Positions 5,865 through 13,837 of a stretch of DNA of 32,603 bases are shown piece after piece. Source of the stretch: Cereibacter changlensis JA139 (GTDB taxonomy: Bacteria; Pseudomonadota; Alphaproteobacteria; Rhodobacterales; Rhodobacteraceae); the NCBI RefSeq assembly GCF_003034985.1, contig NZ_PZKG01000039.1, positions 1 to 32,603 of the forward strand, given 5' to 3'. The first letter of the stretch is position 1, and each line of letters starts with the position of its first letter. The position numbers and the translations under genes were made by a program. The notes under the pieces were generated by a model that ran no database searches, was not told the origin of the DNA, and worked only from the letters and a program-made list of their open reading frames with translations.

Positions 5865-8705
5865 ATGTCCCTTGCCCTGATTGTTGCCTTGCCGTTTCTG
5901 GGTGCGTTCCTGCCCGGGCTGATGATCCGCTCCGGGCGCAACGCCTGCGCGGTCTCGGCGGGGGCGATCACGTCGCTCGCCCTGGTGATGCTGGGGCTGC
6001 ACGCCCCGGCGGTGCTGCGCGGCGAGGTGATCCAGACCCGCATCGACTGGCTGCCGCAACTGGGCCTCAACGCCAATTTCTTCCTCGACGGGCTGGGCCT
6101 GCTCTTCGCCGGGCTGATCCTCGGCATCGGCCTCCTGATCATCCTCTACGCCCGGTTCTACCTCGACCGCCGCGACCCGATGGGCCAGTTCTACACCTAT
6201 CTGCTGCTGTTCCAGGGCGCGATGGTGGGCATCGTTCTGTCCGACAACATCCTGCTGCTGCTGGTGTTCTGGGAGCTGACCTCGCTCTCCTCCTTCCTCT
6301 TGATCGGCTACTGGAAGCACCTGCCCGAGGGCCGGCAGGGCGCGCGCATGGCGCTGACCGTCACCGGCATGGGCGGGCTCGCCATGATCGCCGGCATGCT
6401 GATCCTCGGCCAGATCGTCGGCAGCTACGACCTCAGCGTGATCCTGCAGAACAAGGAGGCGATCCAGGCCTCCGACTGGTACCTGCCCGCGCTGATCCTG
6501 ATCCTGCTGGGCGCCTTCACCAAATCGGCGCAGTTCCCGTTCCATTTCTGGCTGCCGCACGCCATGGCCGCCCCCACCCCGGTCTCGGCCTACCTGCACT
6601 CCGCCACCATGGTGAAGGCCGGGCTCTTCCTGATGGCCCGGCTCTGGCCGGTGCTGGCCGGCACGCCGGAGTGGTTCTACATCGTCGCCACCACCGGCCT
6701 CGTCACCATGGTCGTCGCCGCCAAGATCGCGCTGTTCAAGGACGACCTGAAGGCGCTCCTCGCCTTCTCCACCGTCTCGCATCTCGGCCTCATCACCATG
6801 CTGCTGGGCTTCGGCACCCAGGCGGCAGCGACGGTCGCGGTGTTCCACATCATCAACCACGCCACCTTCAAGGCCGCGCTGTTCATGGTGGCGGGCATCG
6901 TCGACCACTCGACCCACACCCGCGACCTGAAACTGCTGGGCGGGTTGCGCCGCGCCATGCCGATCACCTTCGCCATCACCACCATCGCCGCGCTGTCGAT
7001 GGCCGGCATCCCGCCGCTGAACGGCTTCCTGTCGAAGGAGCTGATGCTGGAGGAAGCCTCGCACACCGTCTGGGCCGGCATTCCCTGGCTCCTGCCGGTG
7101 CTCGCCACCATCGGCGCGCTGTTCTCGGTCGCCTACAGCTTCCGCTTCCTCGGCCATACCTTCCTCGGCCAGCCGCGCTCGCAGCTCGACCATCCGCATG
7201 ACCCCAGCGTGGGCCTCTGGGGCGCGCCCGCCTTCCTGACGCTGCTCGTCGTGCTGATCGGCCTGTTCCCGATGCTGTCCGCCGCCTGGCTGATCGACGC
7301 CGCCGCCTCCGCCGTCACCGGCGAGGCCGTGGCGGTGAACATCTACCACTGGCATGGCTTCACCGCCGCCTTCTGGATGTCGGTGATCGCCATCCTTGGC
7401 GGCTTCGTCCTCCTGATGCTGCACGCGCCGCTGAACCGGCTCTGGCTGGCCACGCCGCGGCCCGAGGCGAAGCGGATCTTCGACGGAATCGTCGAGCCGC
7501 TCGCCGCCCTCGCCCGCGGCCTGACCCAGCGGCTGCATGACGGCGCGCTGACCCGCTACTTCGCCATCGCCACCGTCGCCATCGTCGCCGCCGGCTTCGC
7601 CGCCTTCCTCGGCGGCGCGCACAGCCCCGGCCTGCGCCCCGAAACCCCGGTGGAGATCGTGCCGCTGATCGGCTGGTTCCTCCTGATCGCCTCGGCCGCG
7701 GCCATCGTCAGCTTCCACCGCAACCGCCTCTTGGCGCTGGTGCTGGTCGGCGTCATCGGCCTGATCGTCTCGGTCGGCTTCGCCTATCTCGCCGCGCCCG
7801 ATCTCGCCCTCACCCAGATCTCGGTCGAGGTGGTGACGGTGATCCTGCTGCTGCTGGCCCTGAACTTTGTGCCCAAGACCACACCTTTTGAGAGCACCCG
7901 CCTGCGCCGCGGCCGCGACGGCGTCATCGCCACGCTCGCGGGCCTCGGCTCCGGCGCGCTGATCTACGCGCTGATGATGCGCGATTCCGCCTTCCCCAGC
8001 ATCTCGGGCTACCACCTCGCCAATGCCAAGACCGAGGGCGGCGGGACAAACGTGGTGAACGTGATCCTCGTCGACTTCCGCGGCTATGACACCTTCGGCG
8101 AGATCGTCGTGCTGGGCATCGCGGCGCTGGTGATCTTCGCGCTGACCGAGGCGATCCTGCGCGCCGGCCCGGCCAACGACCGGCTGCTGACCTGGGTTCA
8201 GGACCAGCGCGACGCCGGCGACCGGCACCCGCTGATGCTGGTGGTCGCCACCCGCATGGTGCTGCCGGTGGCGATCATGGTCGGCGTCTACATCTTCCTG
8301 CGCGGCCACAACGAGCCCGGCGGCGGCTTCATCGCCGGCCTCGTGGTCGCCATCGCCCTGGTCATGCAATACATGGCCTCCGGCTTCGCCTGGACCGAGG
8401 CGCGGCAGCGGGTGGACTACCACGCGCTGATCGCCGCCGGGGTGCTGATCGCCGGCGCCGCCGGCGTCGGCGCCTGGTTCACCGGCACCGCCTTCCTCAC
8501 CTCCGACTTCGGCTATGTCACCCTGCCCCCGCTCGCCCCGTTCGAGCTGGCGACGGCGATGATCTTCGACGCCGGGGTCTTCCTCACCGTGCTGGGGGCC
8601 GTGATGCTGGCCCTGGCCTCGATCTCGCGCATCGCCCTGCGCGCCGGAGAAAAAGTGAACACCGCCCCCTATGACACAGACCTGCCGGACGGGGAGGTGC
8701 GCTGA
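5865..8705 (+). CDS. mrpA: Mrp/Pha cation/proton antiporter subunit A-B fusion
   Basis: A 946-residue multispanning inner-membrane protein, the largest subunit of the Mrp (Pha/Mnh) Na+ or K+/H+ antiporter. Residues 1 to about 500 are the NuoL/MrpA-like module with key charged sites Glu137 (VFWELTSLSSF) and Lys220 (FTKSAQFPFHFWLP). An MbhD-like segment follows near 620-690 (APDLALTQISVEVVTVILLLLALNF). The MrpB domain is fused at the C-terminus from about residue 797 (RMVLPVAIMVGVYIFLRGHNEPGGGF), as in alphaproteobacterial PhaAB systems that have six rather than seven genes. The stop overlaps the mrpC start (TGATG). Role: cation efflux and pH homeostasis driven by the proton gradient. The ion cannot be read from sequence. 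Confidence 0.95.
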   Translation: MSLALIVALPFLGAFLPGLMIRSGRNACAVSAGAITSLALVMLGLHAPAVLRGEVIQTRIDWLPQLGLNANFFLDGLGLLFAGLILGIGLLIILYARFYLDRRDPMGQFYTYLLLFQGAMVGIVLSDNILLLLVFWELTSLSSFLLIGYWKHLPEGRQGARMALTVTGMGGLAMIAGMLILGQIVGSYDLSVILQNKEAIQASDWYLPALILILLGAFTKSAQFPFHFWLPHAMAAPTPVSAYLHSATMVKAGLFLMARLWPVLAGTPEWFYIVATTGLVTMVVAAKIALFKDDLKALLAFSTVSHLGLITMLLGFGTQAAATVAVFHIINHATFKAALFMVAGIVDHSTHTRDLKLLGGLRRAMPITFAITTIAALSMAGIPPLNGFLSKELMLEEASHTVWAGIPWLLPVLATIGALFSVAYSFRFLGHTFLGQPRSQLDHPHDPSVGLWGAPAFLTLLVVLIGLFPMLSAAWLIDAAASAVTGEAVAVNIYHWHGFTAAFWMSVIAILGGFVLLMLHAPLNRLWLATPRPEAKRIFDGIVEPLAALARGLTQRLHDGALTRYFAIATVAIVAAGFAAFLGGAHSPGLRPETPVEIVPLIGWFLLIASAAAIVSFHRNRLLALVLVGVIGLIVSVGFAYLAAPDLALTQISVEVVTVILLLLALNFVPKTTPFESTRLRRGRDGVIATLAGLGSGALIYALMMRDSAFPSISGYHLANAKTEGGGTNVVNVILVDFRGYDTFGEIVVLGIAALVIFALTEAILRAGPANDRLLTWVQDQRDAGDRHPLMLVVATRMVLPVAIMVGVYIFLRGHNEPGGGFIAGLVVAIALVMQYMASGFAWTEARQRVDYHALIAAGVLIAGAAGVGAWFTGTAFLTSDFGYVTLPPLAPFELATAMIFDAGVFLTVLGAVMLALASISRIALRAGEKVNTAPYDTDLPDGEVR

Positions 8706-9043
8706 TGGAGTTTCTCGTCGCCAGTGCGGTCGGCGTGCTGACCGGAGCCGGGATCTACCTGATCCTCCGCCTGCGCACCTTCCCGGTGATCCTCGGGCTG
8801 GCGCTGCTGTCCTATGCGGTGAACGTCTTCATCTTCGCCAGCGGCCGCATCGCCATCGGCCTGCCGCCGGTGCTGTCCTATGACGACCGCGACTACAGCG
8901 ACCCGCTGACCCAGGCGCTCGTGCTGACCGCCATCGTCATCTCCTTCGGCATGACCGCCGTCATCGTGATGATGGCGCTCGGCTCGTTCCTCGAGACCGG
9001 CGACGACGGGATCGACATGACCGACGGGGAGGACCGCCGGTGA
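8705..9043 (+). CDS. mrpC: Mrp antiporter subunit C
   Basis: A 112-residue NuoK/MrpC-like subunit with three hydrophobic segments and the family segments ILGLALLSYAVNVFIF and DPLTQALVLTAIVISFGMTA. It begins inside the mrpA stop codon and overlaps mrpD by four bases (GTGA). It is the NuoK-equivalent of the antiporter complex. The acidic tail (ETGDDGIDMTDGEDRR) faces an aqueous side. Length is normal for the family. Confidence 0.94.
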   Translation: MEFLVASAVGVLTGAGIYLILRLRTFPVILGLALLSYAVNVFIFASGRIAIGLPPVLSYDDRDYSDPLTQALVLTAIVISFGMTAVIVMMALGSFLETGDDGIDMTDGEDRR

Positions 9044-10545
9044 ACCACTGGATCATCGCCCCCGTCATCCTGCCCGCGCTGCTGGCCCCGCTCATCGTGC
9101 TGGGCATGCGCAACGACCTGGTGCTGCAGCGGGTCTTCGGCCTCGCCGGCACGCTCGCGCTGCTGCTGATCTCGGGCGGGCTGCTCTATACCGCTTCGGT
9201 CAACCCGCCCGAGGTCTATTTCCTCGGCAACTGGCCGGCGCCCTTCGGCATCGTGCTGGTGCTGGACCGGCTGGCCGCCATCATGCTGACGCTGACCGCC
9301 TTCCTGGCCCTCATGGTGCAGCTCTACGCCATCGGCACCGGCTGGGACGGGCGCGGCAAGCATTTCCACGCCCTGTTCCAGTTCCAGCTGATGGGCCTCT
9401 GCGGCGCCTTCCTGACCGGCGACGCCTTCAACCTCTTCGTCTTCTTCGAGGTGCTGCTGATCGCCAGCTACGGGCTGATGATCCACGGCGGCGGCCGCGA
9501 CCGGCTGCGCGCCGGGGTGCAATATGTCGCCTACAACCTGCTCGGCTCGACGCTGTTCCTCTTCGGGCTGGCGACGCTCTATTCCGTCACCGGCACGCTG
9601 AACATGGCCGATCTCGCCGTGAAGGTCGCGTCCCTGCCCGAGGGCGACGCCGCGCTGATCCGCGTCGCCGGGGTGCTGCTGCTTCTGGTCTTCGCCATCA
9701 AGGGCGCGCTGGTGCCGCTGCATTTCTGGCTGCCCGCCACCTATGCCAACGCCCCGGGCCCGGTCGCCGCCCTCTTCGCGGTGATGACCAAGGTCGGCGC
9801 CTATGCCACGCTCCGGCTCTACAGCCTGGTCTTCCCGCCCGACACCCCCGCCACCGGCGCGCTGTTCGGCGACCTGCTGCTGCCCGCCGCGCTGGTGACG
9901 CTGGCCGTCGGCGCGCTCGGCGTGCTGGGCGCGGTCACCCTGCCGCGGCTGGTGGCCTTCGCCGCCATCGCCTCGATGGGGACGCTGTTCATCGCGCTCT
10001 CCGGCTTCACCGCAGAAAGCACCGCGGCGACGCTCTACTACCTGATCCACTCCACCCTCGCGACCGGGGCGCTGTTCCTGATCGCCGATCTGGTGCAGGC
10101 CCGCCGCGGCGACTCCTCGCTGCGCCATGCCTGCCCGCCGATCGCGCAACAGGGGCTGATCGCGGCGCTGTTCTTCGCCACGGCCATCGCGCTGGCAGGG
10201 ATGCCGCCGCTCTCGGGCTTCCTCGGCAAGCTCCTGATCCTCGACGCCACGCGCGACAACCTGACGACGGTCTGGCCGACGATCCTCGTCACCTCGCTGG
10301 TCATCATCATCGGCTTCTCCCGCGCCGGCAGCCAGCTGTTCTGGAAATCCCACGCCAGCCCGGCCGACCCCGCGCCGCGCGCCGCCGAACCGCTGGCCTT
10401 CACCGCCGTCTTCGCGCTTCTGGCGGCGCTGGTGGCGCTGACCCTTCTCGCAGGCCCGGTCACCGCCTATCTTCAGGCCACCGCGGCCGAGCTGATGGAC
10501 GGGGCCGCCTATGTCGCCGCCAACCGCCTGCCGGAGCTGCCGTGA
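9040..10545 (+). CDS. mrpD: Mrp antiporter subunit D (NuoM/N-like)
   Basis: A 501-residue complex I-like antiporter module with about 14 hydrophobic segments. The family sites are visible: a Glu in FNLFVFFEVLLIASYGLMIHG, a Lys in VFAIKGALVPLHFWLPATYA, and AALFAVMTKVGAYATLRLY. It starts with GTG (9040-9042) overlapping the mrpC stop; the reading begins MNHWIIAPVILPALLAPL, typical of MrpD, and no better ATG is nearby. It is one of the two large ion-translocating subunits and works only within the complete complex. Confidence 0.95.
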   Translation: MNHWIIAPVILPALLAPLIVLGMRNDLVLQRVFGLAGTLALLLISGGLLYTASVNPPEVYFLGNWPAPFGIVLVLDRLAAIMLTLTAFLALMVQLYAIGTGWDGRGKHFHALFQFQLMGLCGAFLTGDAFNLFVFFEVLLIASYGLMIHGGGRDRLRAGVQYVAYNLLGSTLFLFGLATLYSVTGTLNMADLAVKVASLPEGDAALIRVAGVLLLLVFAIKGALVPLHFWLPATYANAPGPVAALFAVMTKVGAYATLRLYSLVFPPDTPATGALFGDLLLPAALVTLAVGALGVLGAVTLPRLVAFAAIASMGTLFIALSGFTAESTAATLYYLIHSTLATGALFLIADLVQARRGDSSLRHACPPIAQQGLIAALFFATAIALAGMPPLSGFLGKLLILDATRDNLTTVWPTILVTSLVIIIGFSRAGSQLFWKSHASPADPAPRAAEPLAFTAVFALLAALVALTLLAGPVTAYLQATAAELMDGAAYVAANRLPELP

Positions 10546-11033
10546 TGCGCCGCCTCTACCCGCACCCCTATCTCAGCCTGACGCTCTTCGCCGTCTGGCT
10601 CCTGCTGGTCAACGGCTACGCGCTCGGCAGCCTGGTCTTCGCCGCCATCCTCGCGACGATCATCCCGCTGCTGACCTCGGCCTACTGGCCGAACCGGATG
10701 GAGGTGCGCAACCTGCCCGCCATCATCGGCTACATCCTGCTGGTGATCTGGGACATCATCGTCGCCAATGTGGTGGTGGCGAAGATCGTGCTGTTCAAGC
10801 CGAACAGCCAGCTGCAGCCGGCCTGGGTCACCATCCCGATCGACCTGCGCTCGCCCGAGGCGATCACCCTGCTCGCCGGCACCATCACCCTGACCCCGGG
10901 CACCGTCACCTCCGACATCTCGGCCTGCGGCCGCTCGCTGCTGGTGCATTGCCTGCACGCGCCCGATCCCGACGCGGTGCGCGACGAGATCAAGACCCGC
11001 TACGAGGCCCGCCTGAAGAGGATCTTCCGATGA
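10545..11033 (+). CDS. mrpE: Mrp antiporter subunit E
   Basis: A 162-residue MrpE/PhaE subunit: two hydrophobic segments at the N-terminus and one near 65-85, then a cytoplasmic domain with the family signature TITLTPGTVTSDI and a C-terminal basic helix (RYEARLKRIFR). The ATG at 10545 overlaps the mrpD stop as TGATG; a GTG three bases earlier (10542) is an equally in-frame alternative. It is thought to stabilise the antiporter complex. It overlaps mrpF by four bases. Confidence 0.93.
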   Translation: MRRLYPHPYLSLTLFAVWLLLVNGYALGSLVFAAILATIIPLLTSAYWPNRMEVRNLPAIIGYILLVIWDIIVANVVVAKIVLFKPNSQLQPAWVTIPIDLRSPEAITLLAGTITLTPGTVTSDISACGRSLLVHCLHAPDPDAVRDEIKTRYEARLKRIFR

Positions 11034-11299
11034 TCGAACTCGCGCTGACCTTCGCCTTCTCCTGCTTCGGGCTGGCGCTGCTGTTCAACCTCTGGCGCAT
11101 CGTCAGCGCCCCCGGCGTGCCCGACCGGGTGCTGGCGCTCGACACCATGGTCATCAACATGATCGCACTTCTGGTGCTCTACGGCATCCGCCAGGGCACC
11201 GGCGTCAACTTCGAGGCGGCGCTGCTCTTCGCCATGACCGGCTTTGTTTCCACCGTCGCCTACTGCAAGTTCATGCTGCGCGGCTATATCATCGAATGA
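11030..11299 (+). CDS. mrpF: Mrp antiporter subunit F
   Basis: An 89-residue, three-helix subunit with the family motif GVPDRVLALDTMVINMIALLV and the central acidic residues retained. The ATG overlaps the mrpE stop (ATGA). In Mrp complexes MrpF belongs to the peripheral EFG module beside MrpE and MrpG. Length matches the family. Confidence 0.93.
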   Translation: MIELALTFAFSCFGLALLFNLWRIVSAPGVPDRVLALDTMVINMIALLVLYGIRQGTGVNFEAALLFAMTGFVSTVAYCKFMLRGYIIE

Positions 11300-11306
11300 G
11301 GCAGCC

Positions 11307-11690
11307 ATGACCCTCGTCACCGAGATCCTGATCTCCGTCCTTCTGGTCGTCGCCGGCATCTTCGGCATCGTCGGCAGCTTCGGCCTGCTGAAGCTGCCCG
11401 ACCCGATGACCCGGCTGCACGCGCCGACCAAGGCCACCACCATCGGCATCGGCGGCGTGCTGATCGCCTCGATGCTGTATTTCGGCCTCGTCGCCGACAG
11501 CTTCTCCTGGCACGAGATCCTGATCTCGCTGTTCCTGTTCCTGACCGCGCCGATCACCGCGAATTTCATCGCCAAGGCGCATCTGCACCGTGAGGTGCCG
11601 GTGTCGGAACTCCCGCCGACCGGCACCGACCGGGCCTGGGCCACCTACGATCACGACATCGCCGAAACGGCGCCCAACCGGAACCTCTGA
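11307..11690 (+). CDS. mrpG: Mrp antiporter subunit G
   Basis: A 127-residue MrpG/PhaG subunit with three hydrophobic segments and the family segment FGLLKLPDPMTRLHAPTKATTIGIGG. The ATG at 11307 has GAGG six bases upstream and follows the mrpF stop by seven bases, so the longer open frame starting at 11244 inside mrpF is rejected. The C-terminal 35 residues are a soluble tail. It is the last gene of the operon, before a hairpin shared with the convergent yqgE. Confidence 0.93.
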   Translation: MTLVTEILISVLLVVAGIFGIVGSFGLLKLPDPMTRLHAPTKATTIGIGGVLIASMLYFGLVADSFSWHEILISLFLFLTAPITANFIAKAHLHREVPVSELPPTGTDRAWATYDHDIAETAPNRNL

Positions 11691-11691
11691 G

Positions 11692-11721
11692 CCGCCTGGC
11701 GGGCTCAGGCCCGCCCGGCGG
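11692..11721. terminator. Bidirectional hairpin between convergent mrpG and yqgE
   Basis: CCGCC-T-GGCGGGC and GCCCGCC-C-GGCGG pair over 12 of 13 positions around a 4-nt loop (TCAG) that contains the yqgE stop codon. No U-tract is present on either side. Its placement directly after mrpG and at the very end of yqgE fits a shared transcription end. Confidence 0.6.
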
Positions 11722-12259
11722 TGGCCGACAGCGTCAGCGGGTCGATGCCCATGTGGCGCAGCACCCGGGTCCACTTGCCACTGTCATCGGTGGAAAACAC
11801 CAGATCCTCCGGCGCGTCCGAGGTCAGCCAGTCGTTGCGCGATACCTCCGCCTCCAGCTGCCCCGGCCCCCAGCCGGAATAGCCCAGCGCCAGCAGCGCC
11901 GACGACGGCCCCTCGCCCTGCGCCAGCGCCTCGAGGATATCGACCGTCGCGGTCATGCCGAACTTGCCGGACACCTGCATCGTCGCGCCCGAGGTCACGT
12001 AATCGGGGCTGTGCAGCACGAAGCCGCGCCCCCGCTCCACCGGCCCGCCCATATGCACGCGGATGTCGCGGCCCTTCTCGCCGCGCGAGATGCCGAGCTG
12101 GTCCAGCATCGCGGAAAAACTCAACGCGGGTGAGGGCCTGTTAACGACGAGCCCCATCGCCCCTTCGGGCGAATGGGCGCAGACCAAGACGAGCGAGCGC
12201 TCGAATCGCGGGTCGCCCATGTTGGGCATGGCAATGAGAAGCGAGCCGGCAAGATCCAT
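11705..12259 (-). CDS. yqgE: YqgE/AlgH family protein
   Basis: A 184-residue soluble protein of the YqgE/AlgH family (DUF179). Its opening LAGSLLIAMPNMGDPRFERSLVLVCAHSPEGAMGLVVNRP is diagnostic, and GGPVERGRGFVLH and LGYSGWGPGQLE, also typical, follow. The biochemical role of the family is not firmly established; some members affect alginate regulation in Pseudomonas. The ATG at 12259 is preceded by AAAGGGGA. It is divergent from a secreted DsbD-N-like protein and convergent with mrpG. A promoter is visible upstream. Confidence 0.92.
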   Translation of the reverse strand: MDLAGSLLIAMPNMGDPRFERSLVLVCAHSPEGAMGLVVNRPSPALSFSAMLDQLGISRGEKGRDIRVHMGGPVERGRGFVLHSPDYVTSGATMQVSGKFGMTATVDILEALAQGEGPSSALLALGYSGWGPGQLEAEVSRNDWLTSDAPEDLVFSTDDSGKWTRVLRHMGIDPLTLSATAGRA

Positions 12260-12280
12260 GAGGCATCCCCTTTCCCCATT

Positions 12281-12308
12281 TATGTAGCCAGCCTCCCGCC
12301 CCGCTCAA
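12281..12308 (-). promoter_or_regulatory. Putative yqgE promoter
   Basis: On the minus strand TTGAGC (12308-12303), a 16-base spacer and TACATA (12286-12281) lie about 21 bases upstream of the yqgE ATG, giving a very short leader. This is one of the few AT-containing patches in the gap. No clear promoter was seen for the divergent + strand gene. Confidence 0.45.
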
Positions 12309-12396
12309 GAGGCCACCGGACCACAGGCGGATCACCTCGGCGTTCTGTCGCCGGAATGTGACTTTCCATCGGGGCCGCACCGCTTATTGTGCCCGG

Positions 12397-13206
12397 ATGA
12401 TGCAACGCCTCGCCTCCTCCCTGCTGGTCGCCCTCTCGCTGGCCCTGCCGATCCCTGCCGCGGCCACGACGCAGGACGAGATCCTGCGCGCCGCGGTGCT
12501 GCCCGGCTGGCGCAGCGACAGCGGCACCCATATCGCGGCGCTGCGCCTGACGCTGGCCCCTGGCTGGAAGACCTACTGGCGCAGCCCGGGCGACGCCGGC
12601 ATCCCGCCGCTGTTCGACTGGGCCGGGTCGGAAAACGTGCGCTCGGTGCGCTTCCACTGGCCGCGGCCGCATGTCTTCGACCTGAACGGCATGCAGAGCA
12701 TCGGCTACAAGGGCGAGCTGGTGCTGCCGCTGGAGGTGACGGCCATCGACGCCTCGCAGCCGATCCGGCTGCGCGCCAATGTCGAGCTGGGCGTCTGCCG
12801 CGACATCTGCATCCCCGCCGCCCTGACCCTCGACGCGGCGCTACCGCTGCAGGGCGCCGCCGATGCGGTGATCGACGCCGCCCTGCGCCAGCGACCGCAG
12901 ACCGGGCGCGAGGCCGGGATGGCGGGCATCGCCTGCCAGATCGAACCGATCGCAGACGGGCTGCGCCTGACCACCGCCATCGACATGCCGGCGCTCGGTC
13001 AGCACGAGGTGGTGGTGCTGGAGCCCGGCCAGGGTTCGGTCTGGGCCTCGGACTCGGTCAGCGCCCGGCAGGGCAACCGGCTGACCGCCACGACCGAGCT
13101 GGTCGCCGCCAGCGGCCAACCCTTCGCGCTGGACCGCTCCAAGCTGACGGTGACGGTGCTGGGGCCGGATCGCGCGGTGGAGATCAGGGGCTGCCCGGCG
13201 CCCTGA
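12397..13206 (+). CDS. Secreted protein with DsbD N-terminal-like (DsbD alpha) domain
   Basis: A 269-residue exported protein. Residues 1-23 form a signal peptide (LLVALSLALPIPAAA). The mature part resembles the periplasmic N-terminal domain of DsbD: WKTYWRSPGDAGIPPLFDW, HVFDLNGMQSIGYKGELVLPL, and the redox pair Cys134/Cys138 in LGVCRDICIPA. The membrane and thioredoxin-like parts of full-length DsbD are missing, so this is a free-standing domain that probably exchanges electrons with periplasmic thiol proteins. Start at 12397 or the adjacent ATG at 12400; the upstream extension of the open frame is not signal-like. Two further cysteines occur, in GIACQIE and at the very C-terminus (GCPAP). 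Confidence 0.82.
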   Translation: MMQRLASSLLVALSLALPIPAAATTQDEILRAAVLPGWRSDSGTHIAALRLTLAPGWKTYWRSPGDAGIPPLFDWAGSENVRSVRFHWPRPHVFDLNGMQSIGYKGELVLPLEVTAIDASQPIRLRANVELGVCRDICIPAALTLDAALPLQGAADAVIDAALRQRPQTGREAGMAGIACQIEPIADGLRLTTAIDMPALGQHEVVVLEPGQGSVWASDSVSARQGNRLTATTELVAASGQPFALDRSKLTVTVLGPDRAVEIRGCPAP

Positions 13207-13210
13207 CGGC

Positions 13211-13228
13211 AGGGGTTAAGAAACCCCT
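13211..13228 (+). terminator. Weak hairpin after the DsbD-N-like gene
   Basis: AGGGGTT-AAGA-AACCCCT, a perfect 7-bp stem five bases after the stop codon, without a downstream U-tract. Probable transcript end for the + strand gene. Confidence 0.45.
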
Positions 13229-13271
13229 AACGTCGCCGAGGAAATACGGTGAAATCAGTGCCTTGCGGCGA

Positions 13272-13287
13272 TTTTCACGCGTGAAAA
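13272..13287. repeat. Perfect 16-bp palindrome TTTTCACGCGTGAAAA
   Basis: A perfect, spacerless palindrome sits between two convergent genes, four bases after which the moaB stop codon begins. Neither flanking gene needs a promoter here. The halves TTTCACG/CGTGAAA resemble those of chromosomal parS (TGTTTCACGTGAAACA) but with two extra central bases, so it is not a canonical parS. Function unknown. Confidence 0.6.
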
Positions 13288-13291
13288 CCCG

Positions 13292-13834
13292 TCACTTCCG
13301 CCGCAGATGCTCGTCCAGCCTTGGCATGATCTCGACGAAGTTGCAGGGCCGGTGCCGGTAATCCAGCTGCCAGACCAGAATCTCGTCCCAGGCATCCCGG
13401 CAGGCCCCCGGACTGCCCGGCAGGGCGAACAGATAGGTCCCCATCGCCACCCCGCCCGTCGCCCGGCTCTGCACCGCCGAGGTGCCGATCTTCTGCATCG
13501 AGACCATGGTGAAGACCGTGCCGAAGGCCTCGATCTCCTTCTCATAGACATCCCGATGCGCCTCCACGGTCACATCCCGCCCGGTCAGCCCGGTGCCCCC
13601 GGTCGACAGGATCACATCCACCCCCGGATCGGCGCACCACGCCCGCAGTTTCGCGGCAATCTCGGCCCGATCATCCTGCACGATCTCCCGCGCCGCCAGC
13701 AGGTGCCCCGCCCCGGTCAGCCGCTCCACCAGCGTGTCGCCCGACCGGTCCTCCGCCAGCGTCCGCGTATCCGAAACGGTCAGCACCGCGATCCTGACCG
13801 GCACGAACTCCTTGGTCTCGTCGATCTTCCCCAT
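13292..13834 (-). CDS. moaB: Molybdenum cofactor biosynthesis protein MoaB
   Basis: A 180-residue MoaB/Mog-family protein, which adenylylates molybdopterin before metal insertion (MogA-type chemistry in many alphaproteobacteria). Visible signatures are VRIAVLTVSDTR, the MPT-binding loop ILSTGGTGLTGRDVT, the acidic EAFGTVFTMVSMQKIGTSAV segment and FALPGSPGACRDAWDEIL. It is the last gene of a minus-strand run udg-lysE-moaB and follows lysE after three bases. Length is normal. MogA and MoaB cannot be separated by eye with certainty. Confidence 0.93.
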   Translation of the reverse strand: MGKIDETKEFVPVRIAVLTVSDTRTLAEDRSGDTLVERLTGAGHLLAAREIVQDDRAEIAAKLRAWCADPGVDVILSTGGTGLTGRDVTVEAHRDVYEKEIEAFGTVFTMVSMQKIGTSAVQSRATGGVAMGTYLFALPGSPGACRDAWDEILVWQLDYRHRPCNFVEIMPRLDEHLRRK

Positions 13835-13837
13835 CCC

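Noticed and set aside
5793-8423. 876-codon open frame on the minus strand opposite mrpA
   Set aside because: Low-complexity HQ/GD/AE-rich translation typical of antisense to third-position G/C bias; the + strand protein is unmistakably MrpA-MrpB.
13272-13287. Palindrome considered as a canonical parS site
   Set aside because: The canonical centre is CACGTG; this has CACGCGTG, so the half-sites are shifted by two bases and ParB binding should not be assumed.
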